45,463 bases of DNA. Source: an uncultured Clostridia bacterium (GTDB lineage Bacteria > Bacillota > Clostridia > Oscillospirales > CAG-382). Made by a program: the position numbers and the translations under genes. The DNA lies in NCBI GenBank assembly GCA_947626805.1, contig CANQTR010000006.1:1-45463 (forward strand), read 5' to 3'. Positions 18,066 to 26,301 of the stretch are shown here, in pieces; position 1 is the first letter of the stretch; each line of letters opens with the position of its first letter. A model generated the notes under the pieces. It was not told the origin of the DNA. It did no database searches and was given only the letters and a program-made list of their open reading frames with translations.

Positions 18066-20144
18066 TTATGAATTTTTCGGCGGAAGCGGGGTCGGGAGCG
18101 TGTACGTGCCGAGCATATACCGTTTCAACAGCAGATAATCGGCGGATTCGACCGTTTCCCCGTTCGTCAGGCACATCGCCCGCGCGTAGACGGGCGCGGG
18201 GCGGAACGTCCCCAGTACGACCCGCTTTATCAGCAGGTAGTCGGCGGAATCCACCCGTCCGTCGCCGTTCCCGTCGCCCTGCACGACCAGCCGCATCGCG
18301 GCTCCGTCGGCGAGCAGATAGACGCCGGTGCCGGGCGCGTCGGCATACAGCCGCAAGTCCTCGGCGCCATAGCGCGTGCGAAGTTCCTCGGCGGTGCAGG
18401 AAGCCTGCAGTCCGAGCAACCAGTATTCGCCGTCGACTTCCTCCACCCAAAGCCCGCCTTCCGGGTCCGGGGCGGGAACGCCGGCGGGAACCTCTTGCGG
18501 CGCGAACAGCACCGTTCCGTTTTCGTCGTACAGAATCCCCTCGCGCAAGGTGAACGACGGGTGCGTGGGCGAAACCGTCACCGCTTCGAGCGACGGCGTG
18601 TCCGCGAACGCCCCGTCGCCCACCCGCACGACCGTGTCCGGCAGGGAAATCGACCGCAAAACCGGACCTTTTCCGGCGAACGCGCCCGTTTCGACGGCGA
18701 CGACCGGATAGGACTTCGCGCCGGGGAAGAGCAGGTACGGCGGCAGGACCACGTCCGACGCGGGGGAGAACGCCTGCGACCCCGCGAGCAAGCGGGTGTA
18801 GTAGTCGTGGATTCGCTCGGTCAGCAACAGCCACAGGTCCCCGTCATGGCGGAAATCCCGGTTTTCGGCGGAGTAGCGCATCCATTGCGGGCAGTTCTTG
18901 CCGGAGCAGTCGTTGTGCTGTAACACGGCGCTTTCCGGCAGTCCGTAGCGGACGAGCAGTTCGGCGACCAGCACGGCGGTGTTTTCAATCGTCTTGCGAA
19001 ACCGTTTGTCGACCCATTCGTCGAACGCGTCCCCGGTGAAGATGAAGTCCGTCCCGCCGTTCGTCGGCGCGCCGTTGACGCAAAGTTCGATGCCGATGCT
19101 CGCGTAGTTCTCGTCGCTTCCTGCATGCCATGCGGCGTATTCGTCCGGGCAGGAGTGGCATACGGTCCCGGTGTCGTCGACCGTGTAGTGCCAGGAGGAG
19201 TCGCCCGCTCCGCGAAGTTGCTTGCTGTGGTAAAGTTCCGCCGTGGTGCTGTCCTCGACCGTAGCGGTGTTATGGATCACGATGGCGCGTATATCGTTCG
19301 ACAGGCGGGAGAAATTGAGGTTATCCTCCGGGAGAAATTCCGCATGGACGGTCACGGGGTTCTCGCTCCCCGCGCCGAGCACATACCGACCTTCCGCGTT
19401 GAAATCCGCGTCCGACGGACGAAGTTGACCGGACGGCAGGTTCAGCGCCGTGTCGCGGTAATCGGTCACGACCGCCTCGCCGTTTCGGAGCGTGTAGACC
19501 ACGCCTTGCGCGTCGGTATATTGCCTGCCATCCGCCGCCTCCTCGCTCATGCGGGTATACGACGACCGCCCCTCCGCGAGCAGTTCGCACAGGAAAACGC
19601 TCTGCTCCGCGCCGCCGCCGACGGTGATGCGGATATACCGCCCCGCCGTTTCCTGCGGCAGGGTCAGGTGGAACAGCCCGCAATAGGGGTCCGCCGCAAG
19701 GTCGCAATCGCAAACGCCGTCGCCGAGCGGACGGTACGTTCGCCCGTCGACGGAACATTCATATCGCACATACGCCGGAAAATACACGCCGTATCCCGTG
19801 CTCTGGAGCGTTGAAACGGAGAATTGCTTCAGGCAGTCATACACCCGTCCGAGGTCGAGCGTATATGTGACCGTAAAATCCCCGCCGTCCGAGGTGTAGC
19901 CAATCCAGTTGCCGTTGTCGTCCGCGGACAAGCGGCTCGAACCGAACTTCCGGTCGGTCATTCGACCGCCTCCGTCCGCCCGCCCTTCCGTCGGCGAACA
20001 GCCGGAAAGGGAGACCGTATACGACTTTCCGGCGCTCAACGGCAACGGCGAACCCTCGCCGCCCCCCGCCGAACGGGAGGATATGCGGAACACCGGCGCG
20101 AAAAGACAAGCGCAAAGCAGGATAGCGAACAAACGCTTCCACAT
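18066..20144 (-). CDS. Secreted N-acetylmuramoyl-L-alanine amidase with BspA-type and dockerin modules
   Basis: 692 aa. Signal peptide (1-27), a discoidin-like beta-sandwich (about 60-195), a type 2 amidase domain (about 270-450) with zinc ligands H291 (VIHNTA), H410 (QHND) and C418 (KNCPQ), one BspA-type leucine-rich repeat (about 495-525: LRSISLPDTVVRVGDGAFAD) and a C-terminal dockerin type I pair (about 622-682). The first dockerin repeat keeps the calcium loop (GDGNGDGRVDSADYLLIKR); the second keeps only SADYLLLKRYMLGTY and lacks the Asp ligands. It should cleave muramoyl-alanine bonds outside the cell and perhaps dock onto a cohesin protein. The ATG at 20144 follows AAGGGA; the upstream extension is not signal-like. 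Confidence 0.9.
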   Translation of the reverse strand: MWKRLFAILLCACLFAPVFRISSRSAGGGEGSPLPLSAGKSYTVSLSGCSPTEGRADGGGRMTDRKFGSSRLSADDNGNWIGYTSDGGDFTVTYTLDLGRVYDCLKQFSVSTLQSTGYGVYFPAYVRYECSVDGRTYRPLGDGVCDCDLAADPYCGLFHLTLPQETAGRYIRITVGGGAEQSVFLCELLAEGRSSYTRMSEEAADGRQYTDAQGVVYTLRNGEAVVTDYRDTALNLPSGQLRPSDADFNAEGRYVLGAGSENPVTVHAEFLPEDNLNFSRLSNDIRAIVIHNTATVEDSTTAELYHSKQLRGAGDSSWHYTVDDTGTVCHSCPDEYAAWHAGSDENYASIGIELCVNGAPTNGGTDFIFTGDAFDEWVDKRFRKTIENTAVLVAELLVRYGLPESAVLQHNDCSGKNCPQWMRYSAENRDFRHDGDLWLLLTERIHDYYTRLLAGSQAFSPASDVVLPPYLLFPGAKSYPVVAVETGAFAGKGPVLRSISLPDTVVRVGDGAFADTPSLEAVTVSPTHPSFTLREGILYDENGTVLFAPQEVPAGVPAPDPEGGLWVEEVDGEYWLLGLQASCTAEELRTRYGAEDLRLYADAPGTGVYLLADGAAMRLVVQGDGNGDGRVDSADYLLIKRVVLGTFRPAPVYARAMCLTNGETVESADYLLLKRYMLGTYTLPTPLPPKNS

Positions 20145-20202
20145 GGGGAATCCCTTCTTTCCGAAACAGAATATGCGGCAAAAAACGACAAGATTCCTTT
20201 TC

Positions 20203-20230
20203 ATTATAGCACAAATTTTCGCAAATGCAA
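20203..20230 (-). promoter_or_regulatory. Promoter of the amidase gene
   Basis: On the minus strand, TTGCAT (20225-20230) and TATAAT (20203-20208) with a 16-bp spacer. Transcription would begin near 20196, about 50 nt before the ATG at 20144. Its -35 box is only 31 bp from that of the divergent AI-2E-type gene. Confidence 0.8.
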
Positions 20231-20261
20231 CCTTTTTTTCGTTGGATACGCAAAAAGAGAC

Positions 20262-20290
20262 TTTACAAAACCGTTTTCGTGTGTTATAAT
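20262..20290 (+). promoter_or_regulatory. Promoter of the AI-2E family transporter gene
   Basis: TTTACA (20262-20267) and TATAAT (20285-20290) with a 17-bp spacer; start near 20297, 30 nt before the ATG at 20327. Confidence 0.82.
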
Positions 20291-20326
20291 TTTCGAGAGG
20301 GAACCTGATTTTCAAGGAGGTCCGTT

Positions 20327-21736
20327 ATGCAGGAAAATCCGCAACCGTCCAACGAGCGGTACCGCGATACCCCGGAGGGCAAGCGTTACCGTTACATCGC
20401 CAAACTGTGCGTCGGCGTGAGCGCGGCGGTGCTCGTGCTCGTCTTTCTGCTGTTCCGGACGGAATCGTTCGGGGGCATCATCTCGTGGTTCATCGGCTCC
20501 ATGCGGGCTATCCTGCTCGGCATGGCGTTCGGTTATCTGCTTAACCCGCTCGACAATTCCATTCGCCGCACGGTCAGCCGACGCCTGACCGCCCGCGGGA
20601 AGTGTCCGCCGGCGAAAATCCCGAAACGGGCGAGGGTGTTCGGCGTGCTGTTCGCGTCGCTGTTCGGTATCGGAGTGGTCTTTGCTCTGCTGATGCTGAT
20701 TGTCCCGTCCTTCATCGAAAGTATCGCGAACCTCACCGACATCATTCCGGGGAGCCTTCAGCAGGTGACGGACTGGGTGGAATCCCACGCCGGTTCGGAG
20801 GATACCTTCTCCCTCGTCGTTAACCGTTGTGTCGAGGCGGCGCAAAAATGGTTCAGCGAGGACCTCAGCGACTTCGCGGCGTCCGCAACGGCGCTTATCC
20901 TTTCGACCGGCATGCAGGTGGTGTCCTATGTCATGGACTTCTTCATCGCCTTCATCGTCGCCATCTATACGCTTCTTGAAAAGGAAACGTTCGCCCGCCG
21001 TTCGAAGAAACTGCTCTTCGCCTGCCTGCGCCCGGAACACGCCAACCGCGTGCTGGATGTCTGCCGTCACGGCAACCGCATTTTCGGCGGATTCCTGTCC
21101 GGGAAACTGCTGGATTCGCTGATTATCGGGCTCATCTGTTTCCTTGCCATGACCATCCTTCGCATTCCGTATGCGGTGCTTGTCAGCGTCGTCATCGGCT
21201 GCACGAATATCATTCCGTTTCTCGGTCCGTTCATCGGCGGGATTCCGAGCGCGGCAATCATCTTCCTGCTCGCCTCCCCGCAAAAGGGGCTGGTGTTCAT
21301 CATCATGTTCCTGATTCTTCAGCAACTCGACGGCAACGTCATCGGTCCGATGATTCTCGGCGACCGCACGGGCGCGAGCGCGTTCTGGATTATTTGCTCG
21401 CTGTTGCTGTTCAAGGCGCTGTTCGGTCTGCTCGGCACGGGCGTGAGCATTTTCGGCATGATTATCGGCGTGCCGCTGTTCTGCGTCATCGATTACGTCA
21501 TTTCTGACAACGTCGGACGCCGGCTGAAAAAGAAGGGGATCCGCACGGAAGGCGTCGACTTCCTGACCGTCGAGCGGTACGACGCGGAAACGGGGCAGTT
21601 CATCCCGTTGCCGCCGCAAGAGGAGGAACTGCCGCTGCGCGTCCGCCTTCGCAACCGCCGAACCCGTATCGCCGCCTTCTTCCGCGGGAAGAAAAAGAAA
21701 AAGGACGCCGAAAACAAGGACAAGGACCCGAAATGA
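20327..21736 (+). CDS. AI-2E family transporter
   Basis: A 469-aa polytopic membrane protein with about eight hydrophobic segments spread over residues 20-405. The family hallmarks are visible: GMAFGYLLNPLDNSI near the N-terminus and the C-terminal run NIIPFLGPFIGGIPSA, LQQLDGNVIGPMILG and GVPLFCVIDYVI (PF01594). Members include TqsA-like exporters and Na+/H+ antiporters, so the name does not prove autoinducer-2 export. The C-terminal 70 residues are charged and cytoplasmic (ending in a Lys-rich tail). A strong AAGGAGG precedes the ATG. Confidence 0.93.
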   Translation: MQENPQPSNERYRDTPEGKRYRYIAKLCVGVSAAVLVLVFLLFRTESFGGIISWFIGSMRAILLGMAFGYLLNPLDNSIRRTVSRRLTARGKCPPAKIPKRARVFGVLFASLFGIGVVFALLMLIVPSFIESIANLTDIIPGSLQQVTDWVESHAGSEDTFSLVVNRCVEAAQKWFSEDLSDFAASATALILSTGMQVVSYVMDFFIAFIVAIYTLLEKETFARRSKKLLFACLRPEHANRVLDVCRHGNRIFGGFLSGKLLDSLIIGLICFLAMTILRIPYAVLVSVVIGCTNIIPFLGPFIGGIPSAAIIFLLASPQKGLVFIIMFLILQQLDGNVIGPMILGDRTGASAFWIICSLLLFKALFGLLGTGVSIFGMIIGVPLFCVIDYVISDNVGRRLKKKGIRTEGVDFLTVERYDAETGQFIPLPPQEEELPLRVRLRNRRTRIAAFFRGKKKKKDAENKDKDPK

Positions 21737-21743
21737 CAAAAAC

Positions 21744-21784
21744 GCCCCCTCGCCCGAAAAACCGGGTGAGGGGGCATATTTTTT
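21744..21784 (+). terminator. Bidirectional terminator between convergent genes
   Basis: GCCCCCTCGCCCG pairs with CGGGTGAGGGGGC (21744-21775, one GU pair), followed by a T-run to 21784. On the minus strand GTTTTTG follows the stem, so it also ends the pseudouridine synthase transcript. Confidence 0.92.
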
Positions 21785-21790
21785 GGCGCT

Positions 21791-22750
21791 TCAGCGGAAC
21801 AGCGAAAGGAAATCCGGTTCCTTCGCGCGAATCTCGACGCCGCGAAGATACGCGAGCAACGGGAAATCCGCTTTTTCCGGGCAGAAACGCAAGGAATACG
21901 CGCACAGCGCCTGGTGCGAAAACCCGCTTTGCCGGTCCGCCTTATTGACGGCGTATTTTCCGTCGCCGAGCAACGGGTGTCCCGCGTCGGCGAACTGCAC
22001 GCGTATCTGGTGCGTCCGCCCGGTCAGCAGGGTGACCTCCAGCAGGGAAAGCCGCTTTTCCCGGTCGGTCCGCAATACGCGGTAGCGGGTGACCGCCTCC
22101 TTGCCGGAACGGGAACTGACGCGGACGGTATTGGTCCGTGCGTCCTTTTCCAGCCGGCTCCGCAATTCGCCCGACGGGTGCGCGAACAGCCCGTGTACGG
22201 CGGCAAGATAGGTCTTTTCGACCTGCCGACGCTTGATGATTTCATTCATCTCCGCGAGCGCGCGGGCGTTCTTCGCGGCAATGACCAACCCCTCCGTGTT
22301 GCGGTCGATACGGTTGCAGAGGGCGGGCGCGAAAGCGTTTTCCGTTTCCGGGCGGTAGACGCCTTTTTGGTAAAGATAGGCTTGTATCAGATGTATGAGC
22401 GTGTAGACCTGTTCTTCTTCGTCCGAATGCACCAGCAATCCGGCGGGCTTGTCCGCGACGAGCAGGTTTTCGTCCTCGTAGGCGACGCGCAGGGAAGCCG
22501 TTTCCCCCAGAAGTTGCCGGAACGCCTCCTTTTCGGGCGGCTGTTCGAAAAATTCGTCCCGAATATACAGCGAAAGCACGTCCCCTTCCTGCAGGACGGT
22601 GGATTCCGTCGCTTTTTTTCGGTTGACGGTCACGCATTTCTTGCGAATGTACTTGTACAGCAGGGAAGTCGGCATGGTCCGAAACGTTTTCGCGAGGAAC
22701 TTGTCCAGCCGCTGCCCGCTGTCGTTAGGGCCGACGACCAGTTCTCTCAT
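21791..22750 (-). CDS. RluA-family pseudouridine synthase (RluC/RluD-like)
   Basis: A 319-aa RNA-modifying enzyme that isomerises uridine to pseudouridine, most likely in 23S rRNA. It has an N-terminal S4 RNA-binding domain (about 10-65) and the catalytic domain with RIDRNTEGL, in which D149 is the nucleophile. Further motifs are LLVADKPAGLLVHSD, KTYLAAVHG and LTGRTHQIRVQF. The open frame extends upstream through the neighbour gene, but the ATG at 22750 overlaps the preceding stop as ATGA (22747-22750), the normal coupled arrangement. The exact target site cannot be told. Confidence 0.93.
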   Translation of the reverse strand: MRELVVGPNDSGQRLDKFLAKTFRTMPTSLLYKYIRKKCVTVNRKKATESTVLQEGDVLSLYIRDEFFEQPPEKEAFRQLLGETASLRVAYEDENLLVADKPAGLLVHSDEEEQVYTLIHLIQAYLYQKGVYRPETENAFAPALCNRIDRNTEGLVIAAKNARALAEMNEIIKRRQVEKTYLAAVHGLFAHPSGELRSRLEKDARTNTVRVSSRSGKEAVTRYRVLRTDREKRLSLLEVTLLTGRTHQIRVQFADAGHPLLGDGKYAVNKADRQSGFSHQALCAYSLRFCPEKADFPLLAYLRGVEIRAKEPDFLSLFR

Positions 22751-23370
22751 GCGTCCTCCCGCAACCGGAACACCCCGAAACATTCCGGGCGGTGGAAGTC
22801 CGGCGTTTCGCTGTCCACCGGCGCCCACATCCCGTAATGCGGGACCGGCGTTTCGTCCCCGCACTTGTAAAAGTTGCCGCGAAGTTCGTCGCCGGGCGCG
22901 AACGTATCCTTGCCGAACAGCGTTCCGACCTGTCCGAGCGTGAAGAACGCGTCGACGGTCCAGCGGTCGTCGAACCGTTTCGCGCGCACGGCGGGCAGGT
23001 CCGAAAGCAGTTCGTGGAGCGGGGTTTTCGGCTTGCGTCCGGGCCGTAGGGCGGAAAGGAACGCGCCGTTGGCATTCATTTCAAAGTTGATGTAGTTCGG
23101 TTGCGCCGGATTGAAGTTGACGAAACATTCAAGGCAGCTGTCCTTGTAGACCGGCTGGTTGTAAACGGTGCTGTCCGCCTTCGGGTCCGTTTCAAACGCT
23201 TCCATGTGCAGCGCAAAGCCCGCGTCCCGCACATACACCATTTGCGCGAAGGCTTTCGGGGCGTACCCCTCGGTCCAGCGGTAGGTCGAGATGTCCGCTT
23301 TCGGGACGTTTGCAAAGTCCGCGCACGGGCGGATAAGGACGGGGTAGAGCGGGGTGTTGCCGGTTTGCAT
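22747..23370 (-). CDS. CBM9-like carbohydrate-binding fold protein
   Basis: A 207-aa protein resembling the CBM9-like family (PF16011-type). The core motif is DSCLECFVNFNPAQPNYINF, then EMNANGAFL, DDRWTVDAFFTLGQVGTLFG and CGDETPVPHYGMWAPVDSET. No signal peptide or membrane segment is visible, so it appears cytoplasmic, which is odd for a carbohydrate-binding module; such stand-alone proteins are common in Clostridia and their role is unclear. GGGAGG precedes the ATG. It is translationally coupled to the pseudouridine synthase downstream. The frame extends upstream to 23589, across the promoter, so the ATG at 23370 is preferred. Confidence 0.8.
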   Translation of the reverse strand: MQTGNTPLYPVLIRPCADFANVPKADISTYRWTEGYAPKAFAQMVYVRDAGFALHMEAFETDPKADSTVYNQPVYKDSCLECFVNFNPAQPNYINFEMNANGAFLSALRPGRKPKTPLHELLSDLPAVRAKRFDDRWTVDAFFTLGQVGTLFGKDTFAPGDELRGNFYKCGDETPVPHYGMWAPVDSETPDFHRPECFGVFRLREDA

Positions 23371-23407
23371 ACGCGTTTCCTCCCATAGGACGTTTTTTCT
23401 GTCTCCC

Positions 23408-23436
23408 ATCATACACTTTTTTTGCATTTCTGTCAA
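23408..23436 (-). promoter_or_regulatory. Promoter of the CBM9-like/pseudouridine synthase operon
   Basis: On the minus strand, TTGACA (23431-23436) and TATGAT (23408-23413) with a 17-bp spacer, about 40 nt before the ATG at 23370. Confidence 0.82.
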
Positions 23437-23455
23437 CCGAATCGCGAAAAAAATC

Positions 23456-23484
23456 TTGCAAATTCGTTCGGAACGCGTTATACT
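23456..23484 (+). promoter_or_regulatory. Promoter of the xer-type recombinase gene
   Basis: TTGCAA (23456-23461) and TATACT (23479-23484) with a 17-bp spacer. The start would be near 23491, 27 nt before the ATG at 23518. It is divergent from the promoter at 23408-23436, 19 bp away. Confidence 0.75.
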
Positions 23485-23517
23485 GTAAAGGACGAGTACG
23501 AACGAAAGGACATCACT

Positions 23518-24531
23518 ATGAACGCGAAACCGGCGGAAAAAATCCCCGTTATCCTGCAATCCTTCCTTTCCTATAAGGAAACCATTCAAGGGCGCTCCCG
23601 CCTGACGGTACAGCAGTACTATACCGACCTACGAATGTTTTTCCGTTTTTTACTGGTCTCCCGCGGGGAGGTCGAACTCGACCGGAGCGACCCGGAGGCG
23701 TTTTCGAAGGTGTCCATCGACCGCGTCGACCGTGATTTCGCCGCGAGCGTGACGACCGACGAGGTCTACGCGTTCCTGCTGTGGCTCGCACACGACCAGG
23801 GGAACCGCCCCGCCGCCCGCGCGCGCAAACTGTCCGCCATGCGTTCGTTCTACAAGTACCACACGACCAAATCCCACCAAATCGAAAACGACCCGACCCG
23901 CGACATCGATACCCCCAACGTCAAGCAAGCCCTGCCGAAGTACCTCTCGCTCGACGAGAGCCGCGCCCTGCTCGAAAGCGTCGACCCGTCCTCGGAGACC
24001 TACCGGCGGGACTACTGCATGATTACCTTCTTTCTCAATTGCGGCATGCGGCTTTCCGAACTCGTCGGTATCAATTTGCAGGACATCGACAGCGATATGC
24101 GCAGGCTGACCGTGACCGGCAAGGGGAGCAAACAGCGAACGGTCTACCTCAACAACGCCTGTCGGCTCGCCCTGACCGAATACCTGAAGGTCCGCGAGCA
24201 AATCGGCCGCACCGAGGGGCACCCGATTCGGGACAAGCAGGCGCTGTTCCTCAGCGAGCGGGGGAACCGCATTTCCAACAAGACCGTTCAGTGGGTCATC
24301 AAAAAACACCTCGCGCTTGCCGGGCTCGAGGGAAAAGGGTATTCAACCCACAAATTACGCCACACGGCGGCGACGCTGATGTATAATAACGGCGGGGTGG
24401 ATATCCGCGTCCTGAAGGATATTCTCGGCCACGAGCAACTCACGACCACTCAAATCTACACCCATGTCTCCGACCGCAAATTGGCTGAGGCGATGGACGC
24501 CAACCCCCTGTCCGACGAAAAGCCGGAATAA
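23518..24531 (+). CDS. Tyrosine recombinase of the XerC/XerD type
   Basis: A 337-aa site-specific recombinase with a SAM-like N-terminal core-binding domain (about 10-120) and a catalytic domain carrying the full set R178 (NCGMRLSEL), K202 (VTGKGSKQR), H278 and R281 (STHKLRHTA), H305 (LGHE) and Y314 (TQIYTHV). It is about 35 residues longer than typical XerC/D, mostly in the N-terminal half. In a core neighbourhood with no element ends it is likely the chromosome-dimer resolvase or a paralogue. GAAAGGA precedes the ATG; an upstream start at 23422 would cover the promoter. The acyl-ACP thioesterase gene follows after 14 bp. Confidence 0.88.
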   Translation: MNAKPAEKIPVILQSFLSYKETIQGRSRLTVQQYYTDLRMFFRFLLVSRGEVELDRSDPEAFSKVSIDRVDRDFAASVTTDEVYAFLLWLAHDQGNRPAARARKLSAMRSFYKYHTTKSHQIENDPTRDIDTPNVKQALPKYLSLDESRALLESVDPSSETYRRDYCMITFFLNCGMRLSELVGINLQDIDSDMRRLTVTGKGSKQRTVYLNNACRLALTEYLKVREQIGRTEGHPIRDKQALFLSERGNRISNKTVQWVIKKHLALAGLEGKGYSTHKLRHTAATLMYNNGGVDIRVLKDILGHEQLTTTQIYTHVSDRKLAEAMDANPLSDEKPE

Positions 24532-24545
24532 AGAAAGGACCCGAA

Positions 24546-25277
24546 ATGAAAGAGCAAACCATATCCATTTGCAGTTACGACGTTCTGCCGGACGGGACGG
24601 TCAAGCCGTCCGCCCTGCAACGGTATTTCCAGCAAATCGCCCTCGACGACGTTTCCGCCTCCGGCGCGACCTATCCCGCCATGCGGGAGCATTCGATGGT
24701 GTTCGTGCTGACCAAACTCCGCATGGAAATCCTCCGCCCAATCCGTTCCGGCGACACGGTCACTTTGAGCACCTATCCGTATAAAATCGAAGGCGTCAAC
24801 TTCTTCCGTGCCTTCGAGGTTTGGCGCGGGGAGGAACTGGTCTGCTGTGCGGACAGCCGGTGGGTGCTGATTAACTACGCCCGTCGGACCATTTTGCGCC
24901 CGTCGGAACTGCCGTTCCTCCTGACGCCGGCTATGCCGACCGTGCCGTTGCCGGTCCTGCCGCGTAGAATTACCCCGGTGCGCGCCCCGGAAAGCACGAC
25001 GGCGCGGAAGGTACTGCTGACCGAGGTCGACGAGAACCGCCACCTGAACAATTGCGTCTATTCCGACTATCTGCTCGACCACCTTCCGGCGGACATCTTA
25101 CGGAATCCGTTGCGCTCGCTGTGTATCCTGTTCGACCACGAGGCGTACCTCGGCGACACGGTCGAATTGCGCTACGAACGGGTCGAGGAGGGCTATATCG
25201 TCGACGCGCTGGACCGCACGAACGAAAAATCCTGCTTTCAGGCGTTATTGGGTCTTGATTTTTCGGAGAAACTATAG
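24546..25277 (+). CDS. Acyl-ACP thioesterase (FatA/FatB-like)
   Basis: A 243-aa double hot-dog thioesterase that releases fatty acids from acyl carrier protein in the cytoplasm. The N-terminal half shows ALQRYFQQIALDDVSASG and VFVLTKLRMEILRPIRSGD; the second half carries the active-site type motif TEVDENRHLNNCVYSDYLLD, the bacterial version of the plant FAT N-x-H motif (PF01643). Length and motif order are normal for bacterial members. AAAGGA precedes the ATG, 14 bp after the recombinase stop. The smpB promoter lies within its last codons. Confidence 0.92.
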   Translation: MKEQTISICSYDVLPDGTVKPSALQRYFQQIALDDVSASGATYPAMREHSMVFVLTKLRMEILRPIRSGDTVTLSTYPYKIEGVNFFRAFEVWRGEELVCCADSRWVLINYARRTILRPSELPFLLTPAMPTVPLPVLPRRITPVRAPESTTARKVLLTEVDENRHLNNCVYSDYLLDHLPADILRNPLRSLCILFDHEAYLGDTVELRYERVEEGYIVDALDRTNEKSCFQALLGLDFSEKL

Positions 25278-25283
25278 TATAAT
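25255..25283 (+). promoter_or_regulatory. Promoter of smpB inside the thioesterase 3' end
   Basis: TTGATT (25255-25260) and TATAAT (25278-25283) with a 17-bp spacer. Transcription from near 25290 would leave a leader of about 20 nt before the GTG start of smpB. Confidence 0.72.
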
Positions 25284-25310
25284 GGGGGAAAGGAAGGAGG
25301 GAATGACCCG

Positions 25311-25772
25311 GTGGACAAAATCGTCAAGACCGTCGCGCAAAACAAAAAAGCCTACCACGAATACTTCGTCGACGACCGTTTCGAGGCAGGGCTGTTGCTT
25401 TCCGGCACCGAGGTCAAGTCCGTCCGCAAGGGTTCGCTGAACCTGAAGGACTCCTTCTGCCGGGTGGACGGCGGTGAACTCGTCGTCTACGGGATGCACA
25501 TCAGCCCGTATGAGAACGGCAACATTTTCAACCGCGACCCGTACCGTCCGCGCAAACTGCTCATGCACAAGCGGGAAATCATGCGTCTGTTCGGTCTGGT
25601 TGGGCAAAAGGGCTATGCGCTCGTGCCGCTGTCGGTCTATTTTCGCGGCAAATGGGCGAAAATGGAGATTGGGCTGTGCCGGGGCAAGAAACTCTATGAC
25701 AAGCGGGACGCGGACGCGGAAAAGACCGCGAAACGGGAAATGGACCGGGCCTTCAAGGAAGGAAACCGGTAA
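25311..25772 (+). CDS. smpB: SsrA-binding protein SmpB
   Basis: A 153-aa partner of tmRNA in ribosome rescue. The SmpB beta barrel is clear (NKKAYHEYFVDDRFEAGLLL, SGTEVKSVRKGSLNLKDSFC, MHISPYENGN) and the basic C-terminal tail (KKLYDKRDADAEKTAKREMD) that enters the mRNA channel is complete. It starts with GTG at 25311, 10 nt after AGGAGG. ssrA lies 6 bp beyond its stop, so protein and RNA partner are adjacent. Confidence 0.97.
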   Translation: MDKIVKTVAQNKKAYHEYFVDDRFEAGLLLSGTEVKSVRKGSLNLKDSFCRVDGGELVVYGMHISPYENGNIFNRDPYRPRKLLMHKREIMRLFGLVGQKGYALVPLSVYFRGKWAKMEIGLCRGKKLYDKRDADAEKTAKREMDRAFKEGNR

Positions 25773-25778
25773 CGAAAT

Positions 25779-26128
25779 GGGGGCGTAAAGGTTTCGACTG
25801 GGATTTTGAACGTGGGTAAGCGAGCGGAAGCGCACACCTTCCTTAAAAGGTGCAAAACAAACAAACGCTAACAATAACAGCGAACTCGTAGCTGCCTAAG
25901 CGCAGCTTCCGTCATCTCCGGGAGGACCGCGGCCCGGATGTATGGCGTGACTGAGCGGTGAACGTGTCCGGAGGGGCGTCCCGACCTCCGGCATGAAGAA
26001 TCGGGACTACTTTTCCGGGGCGGCCGTGCATACCTGCCCCGGACGGGGAATGTAAGTATGTACTGCGCTCGGAGAAAACCTGCCGGAAGGGTCTTAGGAC
26101 AGGGGTTCGATTCCCCTCGCCTCCACCA
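25779..26128 (+). ncRNA. ssrA: Transfer-messenger RNA (tmRNA)
   Basis: A 350-nt tmRNA. The 5' end GGGGGCG (25779-25785) pairs with CGCCTCC near the 3' end, which finishes with an encoded CCA (26126-26128). The 5' GTAAAGGTTTCGACTGGGAT and the T-arm AGGGGTTCGATTCCCCT are diagnostic. The tag reading frame begins with the resume codon GCA at 25852 and reads AKQTNANNNSELVAA, ending in TAA (25897-25899); it is preceded by the TTAAAAGG region expected upstream of a resume codon. Pseudoknot regions follow. The element boundary begins right after this gene. Confidence 0.96.
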
Positions 26129-26165
26129 GAAAACCCGACAAGTTTCGATTTGTCGGGTTTTTAAT
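26129..26165 (+). terminator. Terminator of ssrA
   Basis: AAACCCGACAA (26131-26141) pairs with TTGTCGGGTTT (26150-26160) around TTTCGATT, followed by more T. It is also a good terminator on the minus strand. Confidence 0.92.
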
Positions 26166-26301
26166 TATTTATTTAAGTGTACATTACGGGTACGGATGTA
26201 AATAAGGCTTTTGTTGCAATTTCTCTTTTACAATGTTACAATGTCTATAATAAACAGTAATTTGTATGTGTTGTATCACTATCCCATTCGGAGGTTATAG
26301 G

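Noticed and set aside
14440..18138. A 1,232-codon open frame on the plus strand opposite the MacB-type gene
   Set aside because: The minus strand encodes a clear ABC protein with all motifs. The plus-strand translation is Arg/His/Gly/Asp-rich with no domain, a common mirror effect in GC-rich coding DNA.
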